64,000 bases of DNA, from positions 1 to 64,000 of the forward strand of contig CAYZQO010000007.1 of the NCBI GenBank assembly GCA_964480725.1. Reading direction: 5' to 3'. This DNA is from JAFGBI01 sp964480725. Lineage in GTDB: Bacteria > Myxococcota_A > Polyangia > Polyangiales > Polyangiaceae. Position 1 is the stretch's first letter. Each line of letters opens with the position of its first letter. The translations under genes and the position numbers were made by a program. This document shows positions 42,838 to 52,480 of the stretch, in pieces. The notes under the pieces are model-generated. The model ran no database searches. It saw only the letters and a list, made by a program, of their open reading frames with translations, and was not told the DNA's origin.

Positions 42838-44682
42838 TCACTCCCGCTCGTGCCCGCCGGCGCCGCTCGGGAGCGGGTTCGGCTCCTTCTCTAGGTACCG
42901 GAAGATGGTGCGGGGGTCGACCCCGAGGTCTCGCGCCGTCTGAGTGCGGTTGCCGTTGTTGCGCTCGAGCGCCTCGAGGACGTACCGGCGCTGGAAGTCC
43001 TCCTTCGCCTTCTCGAGCGGTAGGATGGATTCCTGCGCCTCCGGGCCGAGATCGAGATCCTCGGGCCCGAGCAGCGTGTTGTCGCAGAGCACGAGCGCTT
43101 TCTTGATCCGGTTCTCGAGCTGCCGGATGTTGCCGGGCCAGGGGTACTTCCTCACCGCGGCGAGCGCTTGCGGCGCGAAGCCGCGCACGGGGCTACCGAG
43201 CTCGTCGGCGTACTTGCTGAGCAAGGCGCGGGCGATGATGAACAGATCGTCGCCCCGATCGCGCAGGGGCGGCAGCCAGAGGTTGACCACGTTGAGCCGA
43301 TAGTAGAGATCCTCGCGGAACTCACCGGTCTTGATCATCTCGTCCAGCTCGCGATTGGTCGCGGCGACGATGCGGATGTCGCACTTCTCTGGGCGGTTGT
43401 CCCCCACCCGGAAGACCACGTGCTCCTGGATCGCCCGCAGCAGCTTGACCTGGAGCTGGGGCGTCAGCTCGCCGATCTCGTCGAGGAAGAGCGTGCCCGC
43501 GTCGGCCTGCTGGAACTTGCCGGGGCGGCTCGCGATCGCCCCCGTGAAGGCGCCCTTCACGTGGCCGAACATCTCGCTCTCCATCAGGTTCTCCGGGATC
43601 GCCCCGCAGTTGACGGTGACGAACGGCCCCTGCGCGCGGTTGCTGCGGCGGTGGAGCTCCCGGGCGATGAGCTCCTTGCCCGTACCGGTTTCGCCGGTGA
43701 TGAGGACGCTGATATCCGTGGCGGCCACCTTCTGCAGCTTGCGGAAGACCTCCTGCATCGAGGGACAGGTGCCGATGATCTCGCCGAACCGCTTGTCCTT
43801 GAGCTCCGCGCTGAGCTTCTCCTTGTCCGCGCGAAGCGCGCTGAGCAGGATCGCGTTCTGGAGGATGAGCGACGCCTGGCCGGCGAAGATGTTGAGCATC
43901 TCGAGCTGCGCGCGTTCGAACAGGTGCTTCACCTCGTCGTTGCCTACGTAGAGCGCGCCGATGACGTCGCCCTGACTCAATAGCGGCACGCACATCACGC
44001 TCGACAGCTTGAGCGCCACCACGCTCTCGCTCTTGCCGAAGGTGGTGTCCGTGAGCGCGTCGCTCACGATGACGGGGCGGCGCGACTCGATCACCTGCCG
44101 GACGATGCTGTCACTGATCTGCCCGCTCGGATCCTCGATGACCTCCCGCTGCACGTTGCGCGAGGCGCGCACCCGCGGCGTGCGCACCTCGGCGTCTCCG
44201 GGCTCGACCAGCAGGACGACGCCGCGACCGGCGCCGGTGAGCTCGATGACGTCGTCGAGCAGCGCCTCGAGGACGCTGTCGACGTCACGGCTCGTCATCA
44301 ACCGCTCGCTGAAGGAGTGGAGCCGACGGACCCAGGCCATCTCGTCCGAGGCGGCCCGCTGGCTCTCGGCGCCGCCCCGATCCGAAGCCACCTCGGAGAA
44401 CATGCTGAACCCCAGCTGCGCGCGGCCGAGCGTGATCCGGTCACCGTTGACGAGCCGGGCGCGCCGCTTCTTCTTGCCGTTGATCAGGATCTCTGCGGCC
44501 CGATCCACCTCCTCGAGCTGGAAATCGCGGCCGTTGAACACGATCTGCACGTGATGGTCGGCGACGGACGGGTCCGCCACGTGCACGTCGTTGCCGAGGT
44601 CGCGGCCGACGGTCGTCACGGGCTTGTGGACCCCGAAATGGGCAGGGGCCCCGTCCGAGGGGTAATAGCGGATGGTCGCCAT
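42838..44682 (-). CDS. FHA-GAF-sigma-54 activator
   Basis: A 614-residue enhancer-binding protein. An N-terminal FHA domain (about 15-90: VTTVGRDLGNDVHVADPSVA then DHHVQ) binds phosphothreonine. A GAF domain follows (about 125-270, RGVVLLVEPGDAEV ... VMCVPLLSQGDVIGALYVGN). The AAA+ domain (about 295-530) has Walker A GETGTGKE, the sigma-54 contact motif GAFTGA, Walker B TLFLDEIGEL and arginine-finger region FREDLYYRLNV. A Fis-type helix-turn-helix ends it (GNRTQTARDLGVDPRTIFRYL). FHA in place of a receiver domain is a myxobacterial speciality and implies control by Ser/Thr kinases. ATG 44682 gives the FHA a normal start. Confidence 0.95.
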   Translation of the reverse strand: MATIRYYPSDGAPAHFGVHKPVTTVGRDLGNDVHVADPSVADHHVQIVFNGRDFQLEEVDRAAEILINGKKKRRARLVNGDRITLGRAQLGFSMFSEVASDRGGAESQRAASDEMAWVRRLHSFSERLMTSRDVDSVLEALLDDVIELTGAGRGVVLLVEPGDAEVRTPRVRASRNVQREVIEDPSGQISDSIVRQVIESRRPVIVSDALTDTTFGKSESVVALKLSSVMCVPLLSQGDVIGALYVGNDEVKHLFERAQLEMLNIFAGQASLILQNAILLSALRADKEKLSAELKDKRFGEIIGTCPSMQEVFRKLQKVAATDISVLITGETGTGKELIARELHRRSNRAQGPFVTVNCGAIPENLMESEMFGHVKGAFTGAIASRPGKFQQADAGTLFLDEIGELTPQLQVKLLRAIQEHVVFRVGDNRPEKCDIRIVAATNRELDEMIKTGEFREDLYYRLNVVNLWLPPLRDRGDDLFIIARALLSKYADELGSPVRGFAPQALAAVRKYPWPGNIRQLENRIKKALVLCDNTLLGPEDLDLGPEAQESILPLEKAKEDFQRRYVLEALERNNGNRTQTARDLGVDPRTIFRYLEKEPNPLPSGAGGHERE

Positions 44683-45033
44683 GGCGCTCGGGAGCCTACC
44701 ATCGGTCAACGCTCACGGGTGCTCCCCGCGCGGGCTCGCCCGTTGGCCTCGGAGTCGCTCGAGCGCTCCCAACCCTCCTCGCGGGGAACACGCCGTGGGC
44801 GGAGTGGGAGCCCGAGCGGGCGCCGATGGGGCCGCCCCGGAAGCCGCCGCTCGTGGTGGGGCACGTGGCTCTCGGGCATCGGCTCGAGGTCGTCGCTCTT
44901 CCGGCCGCTCCCGGCCCTCCCGAGTCGCGCCGGGGACGACGGGGCTCGAGGCGTCCCGCCGCCATCGCGCCGATGACGGCCAATCGGCCGGCTCCTCGAT
45001 CGGCCCCGGTGGATTTCGCGCAGGAGCCGCGCA
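44683..45033. other. Divergent intergenic region
   Basis: 351 bp between the sigma-54 activator (-) and the lipoprotein at 45034 (+). Open frames cross it on the plus strand but none has a ribosome binding site or recognisable product. CAGGAG precedes ATG 45034 by 8 nt. No clear -24/-12 or -35/-10 promoter was identified. Confidence 0.5.
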
Positions 45034-46134
45034 ATGCTGCCCACCGTGTCGGTGATCCGGACGAGGCGGCGCGTCGGGGCGATGCTGAGAGGCGTCGGAC
45101 TCATCGGACTGCTGCTGGCGACGGCCGGCTGCGCGGGGAGGGAATCGCTGGTCAAGGTGGTCGGACCGGGGGTCGTCAACGACCCGCGCAACAAGACGCT
45201 GCGCTTCGACATCCTGCGGTTCGGGCTCGACGAACTCTGCCGGGAGATGAACCGCCGGGGGATCCCGCTCAGCATGCGCGACGGCGAGCCGGTGAGCGGC
45301 CGCTTCTTCGCGGATGCGTGCGGCGCTCAGGTCATCGACGACGACGCGCGGCAGTCGCTCGTCCTGCAGTACTCCGGCAGGGGCTACGCTTGGAGCTCCA
45401 TCACCCGACGCGTCGGCTTCACTTCGTCCGGCGTCGTCGAGTACTCCCCCGATTTCCAGCTGCACGAGGGGGCCATGTACGTCTACTTCCGGCCCCGCAG
45501 CGTCAGTGCGGCCAACGTCCAGACGGTGCTCATCGAGTCGGGGGCGGCCAGCTCCACCATGACGGCGCTTGGCGTCAACGCGAACGAGGTCGGCACGGCG
45601 ATCCTGCGCGGGCAGCTCCAACGCGGGTTCACGGTGATCCGGAAGAACGCGGAGGGAGAGGTCGCTTTTGGCGTGGGGTACATCCCACGAGGGGAGGCCC
45701 CCTTCGCCCCCTTCACCGTCGAGCGCTCGAGGCACCTCGCGCTCGCCAACTCGACGACGGAGATCCACTCGGGACAGCAGGACTTCGTCGGGGGCTTCGA
45801 GATCACCGAGAAGCGCCAGGCCCTGCACGTCACGGCGACCCTCGAGGGCGCCACGGCCGTCGACCTGTTCGTCCTCAACAAGGCCTACGCCGACCAGATG
45901 ACGGGCACCTTCGTGAGCCAGCCCGGACCCGCGCCCCTGGTGGCTGCCCCGCTCTTCGAGGACACGCTCGCGGCGGGCCAGCAGTACCGGCGCACGATCC
46001 CGCTACCGGAGGGCATCTACTATCTCGTCTTCGACAACGCGGCCGGGGTCGGCCGGGCCAGCCCCGACGCGGGGACGACCGGCGACCGCGCGGCGAAGAT
46101 CGACTACCTCGTCCAGTCCGGCAAGGCGCGATGA
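45034..46134 (+). CDS. Lipoprotein of unknown function
   Basis: 366 residues starting MLPTVSVIRTRRRVGAM. A signal peptide (LRGVGLIGLLLATAGC) with lipobox ATAGC follows. The mature protein begins with a region containing NDPRNKTLRFDILRFGLDEL and has two paralogous-looking beta-rich halves. Near the C-terminus AGQQYRRTIPLPEGIYYLVF looks like a beta-sandwich domain. I know no function for this family. It is encoded 104 bp before the signal peptidase gene in the same direction. Confidence 0.72.
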   Translation: MLPTVSVIRTRRRVGAMLRGVGLIGLLLATAGCAGRESLVKVVGPGVVNDPRNKTLRFDILRFGLDELCREMNRRGIPLSMRDGEPVSGRFFADACGAQVIDDDARQSLVLQYSGRGYAWSSITRRVGFTSSGVVEYSPDFQLHEGAMYVYFRPRSVSAANVQTVLIESGAASSTMTALGVNANEVGTAILRGQLQRGFTVIRKNAEGEVAFGVGYIPRGEAPFAPFTVERSRHLALANSTTEIHSGQQDFVGGFEITEKRQALHVTATLEGATAVDLFVLNKAYADQMTGTFVSQPGPAPLVAAPLFEDTLAAGQQYRRTIPLPEGIYYLVFDNAAGVGRASPDAGTTGDRAAKIDYLVQSGKAR

Positions 46135-46237
46135 GCCGCCGTGCGCCGCCGCGGCGGTCCAACTGTGGGATGCTAGCTTCCCCGGTTGCCGCTTTTTCCC
46201 CGTCCGAGTAGAAGGCGAGCCTCTCGACGGCAAACCC

Positions 46238-47629
46238 GTGCAACGTTCTAAGCTGCTTCGCTCGGTCTTCTGGGGGCTCTGGTTCGTCCTGGTGCCGCTG
46301 CTGCTCGCGTGGGCGGCGGTGGAGGGCCTCAAGTCGGAGGACGCCTTCGCGCCCGGGCTGGTCGCCCGCTTCCGGTTCTTGCTGCACGACCAGCGCCTCC
46401 CGGCCCTGATCGTGTTCTTCACCGTCTTCGAGATGACGCTGTACCGGTGGCGACACCGGCTCCCGCTCGCGCGGTACGTCGACGCGGGCGGGCGCCCCGA
46501 CGTCCCCGCGCCGCTTCGTCGCGACTACGAGCAGGCGTTCCAGCTTCTGGACGAGGCTGGCCGCCTCCTGAGCAAGCACCAGCGCGCGGTGGATCGCCGG
46601 GTGCCGGAGGCGGGGCGGGCGGAGCTCATGGCCGCACTCGATGATCTCCGCGCCGCGGTCGAGGCGGAGCGGTTCGTCGAGGCCGAGTTCGTGGAGGCCA
46701 ACGCGCGCGCCTCCACGCTGGTTGCTCGCCACCTCGGGCCGTGGCGTAAGAGCGAGCTCCGCGAGTACACCGAGTCGATCGCGATCGCCGTCCTGGTGGC
46801 CGTGCTGCTCCGCGCCTTCGTCGTGGAGGCCTTCAAGATCCCCAGCGGGTCGATGCTCCCGACGCTCCAGATCCAGGATCACATCTTCGTCAACAAGCTC
46901 GCCTACGGGCCGCCAATCCCGTTCACCGAGCGGCGCCTCTTCCAGCACCTGCCCCCGCGGCGAGGCGACGTGATGGTGTTCGAATTCCCGGAGAATCGGG
47001 CCGACGACTACATCAAGCGGGCCATCGCCTTTCCCGGCGACACCCTGGTCGTGAGGGGGGGGCATCCGTTCATCAACGGCTGGATGGTCCCTTACTGCTA
47101 CGTCGGAGAGCTCGAGCAAGACAACGGCAGCCGACGCGGCGGCCAGCGCGGGCTGCTCTTCATGGAGTATCTGGGCGAGTACACCTACCTCACCCTCTAC
47201 GAGGAGGGCCGCCTCGGGGCGACGACGGCCGAGGGGCTCACGCCCGGCACCCTCTTCGAGAACGGACCGGACGTTCTAGCCCAGTTCGATCCGATCGACG
47301 ACGAGGGACCGTACGCCATCGGGGCGAACGAGGTGTGGGTCCTCGGGGACAACCGCAACAACAGCAGCGACTCGCGCGCGTGGAACAACCGTCGCGGCGG
47401 CGGGGTGCCGTTCCCGCTGATCAAGGGCCGCGCCATGTTCGTCTGGCTCAGCTTCCAGACGGGAGGCGGACTCCAGGTGCGCCGCATCTTCCACGACGTG
47501 ATGGGGGAGCCGTCACTGCCCCGATCGCAGCTCACCCTGCCGCTGCAGTCGGGCATCGCCGCCTGCCAGAGCCGTCGCCCGTCGGCCACCCTCCCCCCCC
47601 CGCCAACCCCGAACCCGCCGGATCGCTGA
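46238..47629 (+). CDS. lepB: Signal peptidase I with N-terminal extension
   Basis: Cleaves signal peptides of exported proteins at the inner membrane. 463 residues from GTG 46238. Catalytic serine lies in FKIPSGSMLPTL and catalytic lysine in DDYIKRAIAFPGD, with GDNRNNSSDSR (box E) near the end. The N-terminal 180 residues are extra: two hydrophobic helices (near 8-25 and 55-70) and a long helical charged region before the usual anchor helix AIAVLVAVLLRAFVVEAF. Between boxes D and E there is also an insertion of about 80 residues. Bacterial LepB is usually 250-330 residues. The many lipoproteins and secreted proteins of this genome explain the need for it. Confidence 0.93.
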   Translation: MQRSKLLRSVFWGLWFVLVPLLLAWAAVEGLKSEDAFAPGLVARFRFLLHDQRLPALIVFFTVFEMTLYRWRHRLPLARYVDAGGRPDVPAPLRRDYEQAFQLLDEAGRLLSKHQRAVDRRVPEAGRAELMAALDDLRAAVEAERFVEAEFVEANARASTLVARHLGPWRKSELREYTESIAIAVLVAVLLRAFVVEAFKIPSGSMLPTLQIQDHIFVNKLAYGPPIPFTERRLFQHLPPRRGDVMVFEFPENRADDYIKRAIAFPGDTLVVRGGHPFINGWMVPYCYVGELEQDNGSRRGGQRGLLFMEYLGEYTYLTLYEEGRLGATTAEGLTPGTLFENGPDVLAQFDPIDDEGPYAIGANEVWVLGDNRNNSSDSRAWNNRRGGGVPFPLIKGRAMFVWLSFQTGGGLQVRRIFHDVMGEPSLPRSQLTLPLQSGIAACQSRRPSATLPPPPTPNPPDR

Positions 47630-47999
47630 AGGGGCCGCGCCGTTCGTCCCCGGTCGCGAGCGAGCCGGGGCGTCCTCGTCACCTCGGCCAGGACGGTCGC
47701 TGGGAACGCGCGACTCGGAGCCCCGGGCGGCGTTCGCGAACCGGGTGCTTCGGCTCGAGCCGCGGATTTCGGGCGCCAGAACCGATCCCGGAGTCCCCGC
47801 CGCAGGCCGGGGCGAGCAGGATCAGCAGGGTCTTGGGCTCGGCGGGGCGGGTCATGACGGCAGCTCGATGCTCTAGCCTACGCCCGCGCGGTCCCCTCGC
47901 TTCCCCCGATCGTCGCCCGACGCGGGCAGCTCGCCCCGTCTCGTGAAGCGACGGCTCAGCGCGACGGCAACGCCACGCCGGTCCGGCGCGCTTTCGGGC
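47630..47999. other. Non-coding region between convergent genes
   Basis: 370 bp between lepB (+) and the FHA-GGDEF gene (-). It holds a palindrome GTTCGCGAAC (47732-47741) that shares 13 bases (GTTCGCGAACCGG) with the nuo operator candidate, and a solitary GCTCTAG (47870-47876) like the repeat-element ends. No convincing gene or strong hairpin terminator was seen. Confidence 0.5.
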
Positions 48000-48962
48000 T
48001 CAGCGCGCCCGGGGCGGCGGGTCGACGCAGTTGCGTCCCCGCGCCTTGGCCGCGTACAGCCGCTCGTCGGCGCGCTCGCGGAGCTGGCGCGGCTGGTCGA
48101 TCCCCGGCTCGTGCGAGGCGGCCACCCCGATCGACACGGTCATGGCGAGCCGCCGCCCGCGCCACTCGAACGGTGCGTCCGCGACGTTCTTTCGCAGCCG
48201 CTCGGCGAGGAGAATCCCGGCCTCGAGGCGCGTGGCCTTGCAGAGCACGGCGAACTCCTCGCCGCCGACGCGCGCGAACACGTCCTCTCGCCGCAGGCTG
48301 GCGAAGACCGTGTTCACGATCTCCTGCAAAGCGGCGTCGCCCGCGAGGTGCCCGAGCCCATCGTTCACGCTCTTGAAGTGGTCCACGTCGATCATCAAGA
48401 GGGCGCAGGCCTGCTCGTGGCGCACCGCCCAGGGCCACTCCGACTCCATCCGCTCCTCGAAGTAGCGGAGGTTGTGCGCGCGCGTCAGGGGGTCCCGCGT
48501 CGCCAGTGCGTAGAGCTCCTCGCGGAGCCGACGCTCCAGGGCCCCTTCCCGCGAGAAGCGCAAGATGACCCGCCCCCCGAGGCTGATCCGGTCGCCCTCA
48601 CCGAGCTCGACCGGGCTCACGACGGGAAAACCCCGGAAATAGGTGCCGTTGGTGGAGCCCAGGTCCTCCAGCACGTAGCTCCCCAACTGCTCGACGATCT
48701 GCGCGTGGCGGCGCGAGACGCCCTCGAAGACCACCTGCACGTCGGCGTCGTCGCCACGACCGAGCACGTTCCGACCGTGGTGCAGCCCGTAGACGGCGCC
48801 GAGCCGCGGCCCCTGGAGCACGGTCAGCGCCCCGACCACTCCTCCCTCCTCGTCCTCGTCGGGCGGCAGCGAACGGGCCGAGTATCGACCGGTACTCTCG
48901 TCCGGACGGGGCGCGGTGCTCATCCGCGGTCCATTCTGCCTCACGATTCCCAGTTTCACCAA
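48000..48962 (-). CDS. FHA-GGDEF diguanylate cyclase
   Basis: 320 residues (GTG 48962, or ATG 48923 with 307). The FHA domain (about 45-130) contains NVLGRGDDADVQV, GVSRRHAQI and LGSTNGTYFRG. The GGDEF domain (about 150-315) has DPLTRAHNLRYFEER, MIDVDHFKSVNDGLGHLAGD and the active-site motif RVGGEEFAV, so it should make cyclic di-GMP. No typical RxxD inhibitory site was identified before the motif. FHA input again implies control by phosphothreonine. No signal peptide, so cytoplasmic. Confidence 0.95.
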   Translation of the reverse strand: MVKLGIVRQNGPRMSTAPRPDESTGRYSARSLPPDEDEEGGVVGALTVLQGPRLGAVYGLHHGRNVLGRGDDADVQVVFEGVSRRHAQIVEQLGSYVLEDLGSTNGTYFRGFPVVSPVELGEGDRISLGGRVILRFSREGALERRLREELYALATRDPLTRAHNLRYFEERMESEWPWAVRHEQACALLMIDVDHFKSVNDGLGHLAGDAALQEIVNTVFASLRREDVFARVGGEEFAVLCKATRLEAGILLAERLRKNVADAPFEWRGRRLAMTVSIGVAASHEPGIDQPRQLRERADERLYAAKARGRNCVDPPPRAR

Positions 48963-49060
48963 AAACTGCTGACCCTCGGGCCGGACCGCGCCGACGGCGG
49001 AGGACGTGGCGGGCTGCCCCGCCGGGCCGCTCCACCGCGTGCTAGACGGGCGGTGCGAGC

Positions 49061-50044
49061 GTGCGGCACCGAGGATCCAGACGACCGGCTGCGCGCGGTG
49101 CGACGGGCGCCGCCAGCGCGAGCCCTGACGACGAGCGCCGGAGCCGGGCGGCCCCGGGGACGGCTGGACGTCCCCGGGTGCTCGCCTGGGGCGAGCTGCT
49201 CTGGGACCTCTTTCAGGACGGTCCCCGGCTCGGCGGGGCAGCGGCCAACGTCGCCCACCACGCCGCCCAGCTCGGCGCCGACGCCGCCCTGGTCAGCCGG
49301 GTTGGGGCTGACGAGCTGGGGTCGCGCGCTCGCGCGGTGCTGGCGGCCAGCGGGGTGGACGTGGCGCTGGTGACACAGGATCCGGGCTCGGCCACGGGCA
49401 CCGTCACCGTCACGATGGACGGCGGCGACCCTCGCTACCGGATCGCGACCGAGGTCGCCTGGGACCGGATCGCCGCGGACGAGCCCGTGATCGCGGCCGT
49501 GCGCCGCGCCGACGTCCTCTGCTTCGGCACGCTCGCCCAGCGCACCGTGCTCGGCGCCGGAGCGCTCGCCGCCGCGTGGGCGGCGACTCCGCGGGGCTGC
49601 CTTCGCCTCTGCGACCTCAATGTCCGGCCTCCGTTCGTCCTTCCCGACGTGATCGACGCCGCCGTAGCGCACGCGGACGTCGTCAAACTCAACGAGGCGG
49701 AGGCGGAGCTCGTCGCACGCCACGCCGGCGTCACCGATCCGGTGGGCTGGCTCCTGCGGCGCGGCGTGCAGTTGGTGGCGCTCACGCGCGGGGCGCGAGG
49801 CTGCCGGTTGGCCACCGCGTCGACCTCGGTCGAGCACCCGGGGTTCCCGACCGCCCCGGGCGCGGGGGATCCGGTCGGGGCCGGCGACGCCTTCGTGGCC
49901 CTGCTCGCCGTCGAGCTGGGCCGGGCAGGCGCCGTCCCCGAGGATCTGACCCGGCTCGCCGCGCGAGCGAACCGGGTCGCCGCTCACGTCGCGTCGTGCC
50001 CGGGGGCGATGCCGCCACTCCCAGCGCGGCTCGTGTCCGACTGA
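49061..50044 (+). CDS. PfkB-family sugar kinase
   Basis: Phosphorylates a sugar or nucleoside with ATP. 327 residues from GTG 49061, although the first 35 are Arg/Ala-rich and the recognisable fold starts at RVLAWGELLWDLFQDGPRLG, so a later start is possible. The GGAAANVAHHAAQLG motif of the substrate lid and the C-terminal DTAGAGD-type motif, here APGAGDPVGAGDAFVALLAV with the catalytic Asp in GAGDAF, identify the family. It resembles fructokinases most, but the substrate is not certain. Confidence 0.9.
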   Translation: MRHRGSRRPAARGATGAASASPDDERRSRAAPGTAGRPRVLAWGELLWDLFQDGPRLGGAAANVAHHAAQLGADAALVSRVGADELGSRARAVLAASGVDVALVTQDPGSATGTVTVTMDGGDPRYRIATEVAWDRIAADEPVIAAVRRADVLCFGTLAQRTVLGAGALAAAWAATPRGCLRLCDLNVRPPFVLPDVIDAAVAHADVVKLNEAEAELVARHAGVTDPVGWLLRRGVQLVALTRGARGCRLATASTSVEHPGFPTAPGAGDPVGAGDAFVALLAVELGRAGAVPEDLTRLAARANRVAAHVASCPGAMPPLPARLVSD

Positions 50045-50096
50045 CGCGGCCGCGGGAGACTCCGGCCGCGCCCCCCCGGCGCGGCGCGGCGACCGG

Positions 50097-51392
50097 TCAC
50101 CCGCCGTCGCACTCCAGCGCCGACCAGTCGAACCCGGTCAGCCGGAGTCGCAACGTCGAGCCGGTCGTCTGGCGCTCGGCCTGGAAGATGGCGATCTCGT
50201 AGCGCTCACCGTCGCTGAAGCCGAGGTTCGCGGCGAGCTCGTCGACGCGAACCTCGCCCGCCACCGGCGTGTGGATCCCGCCGAGATCGAGCGCCAGGCT
50301 GCCGCCCACGAAAACCCACACGTCGTCGTCGCCGGTGATCTCGATGACGGGGCTCCGGCCGGAGTCGTGCTCGAACCAGAAGCGGATCTCGCTCGTGAAG
50401 TGGAAGTTGTGCCTCGTGCCCTCGTCCTCGTTCTCCCAGTTGCCGCCGTACTCGGGGGCGATCGTGGCCTGCACGTACTCCCCAGTGGGGGTGATCCCCA
50501 CGCCCTCGCCATCGACCGGGAAGAACACCGGCGTCCCGTCGTAGTGCTCCTCAGTCGCCGCGCACTCGGGCATCCCCGGGTTCGGACAGGGGTCGTAGCA
50601 GCGGGCGCCGTCGGGCAGCGGATCGCAACTCCCGCAGCCCGTACCGCCGTTGCCGCACCAGGTCAGGTTGGCATACGCCGTCCACTGCTCGCCTTCCGCT
50701 CCCCAGCGGTTCACGTAACCCCCGTCCCCATCCTCGAAAAGCACCAGGCTCCCGGCGATGGTGGCGTTCGCCTCGGGCAGGTCCCGGTACCACTCGGCGA
50801 AGGTGTCGGCACCGGAGATGCCCCCGCCCTCGCTCGCGAGCTCGGGGACCCCGTCCGCGCCGAGGCTCGCGGCGACCAGGCCGAGGGTGGCCTCGGTCTG
50901 GCCCGAGACACCGAGCTCGAAGTCGGGGTGGTCGGCGCTGAAATCCCGGAAGGTCGCCGGCAAGGTGAGCGTCGAGCCAGCGAGGGCACAGGCGACGTGC
51001 CCGGTGCCGCCGCCGCCGACGGCTGCGCCCGCGCCTCCCTCCGCGACACGGGTGTCCTCCGCGCCGTCCGCGCCCGCGCCCCCATCCGTCCCGGTGCCAC
51101 AGTCGCACGGGCCCCAACCCGAACCGTCGGCCTCGCATGCCTGTCCCCCTTCACAAGCCCCCGGGCCGTAACAGATCCGCGTCTCGTTCGGGATGCAAAC
51201 GCCGCCCTCGGGCGCGGTGCTGCCGCTACCGCCGCCGTCCACCGTCTCCCCGCTGCACGCGACCACCGCGAGGAGCAAGAGCCCGACCGCGCCAAGCGAC
51301 GCACCGCCGCCGCGCGCCAACCGCCCGACGGCGCCCCGCCCCCGCGCACGAGCCTCGACCTGGTCCCGTCCCAACTCCGTCCAGCACGCCAT
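50097..51392 (-). CDS. Fibro-slime domain lipoprotein
   Basis: A 431-residue secreted lipoprotein from ATG 51392, which has a GAGGAGGAA ribosome binding site. A hydrophobic stretch LGAVGLLLLAVVAC carries the lipobox VVAC (about 43-46). A Cys/Gly-rich segment follows, with a patch (GACEGGQACEADGSGWGPCD) common in myxobacterial surface proteins. The C-terminal 290 residues form a fibro-slime domain: LPATFRDFSADHPDFE at its start, FTSEIRFWFEHDSG, DDDVWVFVGGSLALDLGGIH and FQAERQTTGSTLRLRL. Such domains are known from extracellular matrix proteins of slime moulds and myxobacteria and are related to PA14 domains. Probably surface exposed. Confidence 0.9.
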   Translation of the reverse strand: MACWTELGRDQVEARARGRGAVGRLARGGGASLGAVGLLLLAVVACSGETVDGGGSGSTAPEGGVCIPNETRICYGPGACEGGQACEADGSGWGPCDCGTGTDGGAGADGAEDTRVAEGGAGAAVGGGGTGHVACALAGSTLTLPATFRDFSADHPDFELGVSGQTEATLGLVAASLGADGVPELASEGGGISGADTFAEWYRDLPEANATIAGSLVLFEDGDGGYVNRWGAEGEQWTAYANLTWCGNGGTGCGSCDPLPDGARCYDPCPNPGMPECAATEEHYDGTPVFFPVDGEGVGITPTGEYVQATIAPEYGGNWENEDEGTRHNFHFTSEIRFWFEHDSGRSPVIEITGDDDVWVFVGGSLALDLGGIHTPVAGEVRVDELAANLGFSDGERYEIAIFQAERQTTGSTLRLRLTGFDWSALECDGG

Positions 51393-51475
51393 GATTCCTC
51401 CTCGGCCACCGTCCATCGGCTCCGGCCGCGGGCGGGATACTACAGCATCGCGAGTGTCTCCACCGACGGCCCCCG

Positions 51476-52480
51476 TCAGCGCTCATTCAAGGCGGCCTCG
51501 TCGGCGGCGGCCTCGTGCAAGAAGCAGCGCACGGCGCGCCCCCCGACACGATAGAGCGGCGGCGCCTCGCGCGAGCAGCGCGGCATGACCTCGGGACAAC
51601 GGGTGTGGAAGCGGCACCCGGGCGGCGGCGCGGCCGGAGAGGGCACGTCGCCGAGGACCCGCACCTCGACCCGCCGCACCGCCGGATCGAGCGACGGCAC
51701 GGCGGCGAGCAGCCCGCGGGTGTAGGGGTGGAGCGGCTCGGCGAAGAGCGCCTCCGTGGCGGACTGCTCGACGATCTCGCCGAGGTACATCACGGCGACC
51801 CGCCGCGCGAGGTAGCGGACCACAGACAGATCGTGGGTGATGAAGAGGTACGCGATCCCAAACTCGGCCTGGAGATCCCCGAGGAGGTTGAGGATCTGGG
51901 CCTGGATGGAGACGTCGAGCGCGGAGACGGCCTCGTCGAGCACGATCAACCGGGGCTCGACCGACAGGGCGCGTGCGATCCCGATCCGTTGCCGTTGCCC
52001 ACCCGAGAACTCGTGCGGGAAGCGGGAGAGGTGCTCCGCCGGCAGCCGGACCCGCTCGAGCAGCGCGCGGGCCCGCGCGGTGCGCTCGGCGGCGCTGGCC
52101 CCGATGCCGTAGGCGTCGAGCCCCTCGACCACGATGTCGCGAACGCGCATCCGTGGATCGAGCGCCGTCATCGGGTCCTGGAACACCATCTGCATCGCGC
52201 GGCGCACCCGCCGCAGCTGCCGCGGTCCGAGGCCGACGAGCTCCTCGCCGGCAAAGCGCACGGAGCCCTCACGCGGCTCCACCAGCCGCAGGAGGGAGCG
52301 TCCCACGGTGGTTTTGCCGCACCCGCTCTCGCCGACGAGCGCCACCGTCTCGCCCGCGGCGACGTCGAGGCTCACCCCGTCGACCGCGCGGACGTGCCCG
52401 ACCACGCGCTTCAGCACGCCCCGCCGGATCGGGAACCAGGTCCGGAGCCCGGTGACCTCAAGCAGGCTCGGGTCGGTCAC
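51476..52480 (-). CDS. Oligopeptide-type ABC transporter ATP-binding protein (DppF/OppF-like)
   Basis: One of the two ATPases of a peptide importer. GTG 52480 overlaps the previous gene by four bases and gives 334 residues. Walker A is GESGCGKTT, the Q-loop is VFQDPMTALDPR, the signature is FSGGQRQRIGIARAL, Walker B is LIVLDEAVSALDV, and the H-loop is FITHDLSVVRYLA. The C-terminal oligopeptide-transporter region has the cysteine-bearing GCRFHTRCPEVMPRC, a motif that in related ATPases holds a [4Fe-4S] cluster. It is the last gene of the five-gene operon. Confidence 0.94.
   Translation of the reverse strand: MTDPSLLEVTGLRTWFPIRRGVLKRVVGHVRAVDGVSLDVAAGETVALVGESGCGKTTVGRSLLRLVEPREGSVRFAGEELVGLGPRQLRRVRRAMQMVFQDPMTALDPRMRVRDIVVEGLDAYGIGASAAERTARARALLERVRLPAEHLSRFPHEFSGGQRQRIGIARALSVEPRLIVLDEAVSALDVSIQAQILNLLGDLQAEFGIAYLFITHDLSVVRYLARRVAVMYLGEIVEQSATEALFAEPLHPYTRGLLAAVPSLDPAVRRVEVRVLGDVPSPAAPPPGCRFHTRCPEVMPRCSREAPPLYRVGGRAVRCFLHEAAADEAALNER

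Noticed and set aside
47732..47744. Second copy of the nuo operator palindrome
   Set aside because: Only 13 bases match and it lies between convergent genes with no promoter nearby, so I keep it as a remark and not as an operator.
47870..47876. Third copy of the CTAGAGC element
   Set aside because: Only one end (GCTCTAG) is present with a few matching flanking bases; no partner end or GCGGCAATC hairpin follows.
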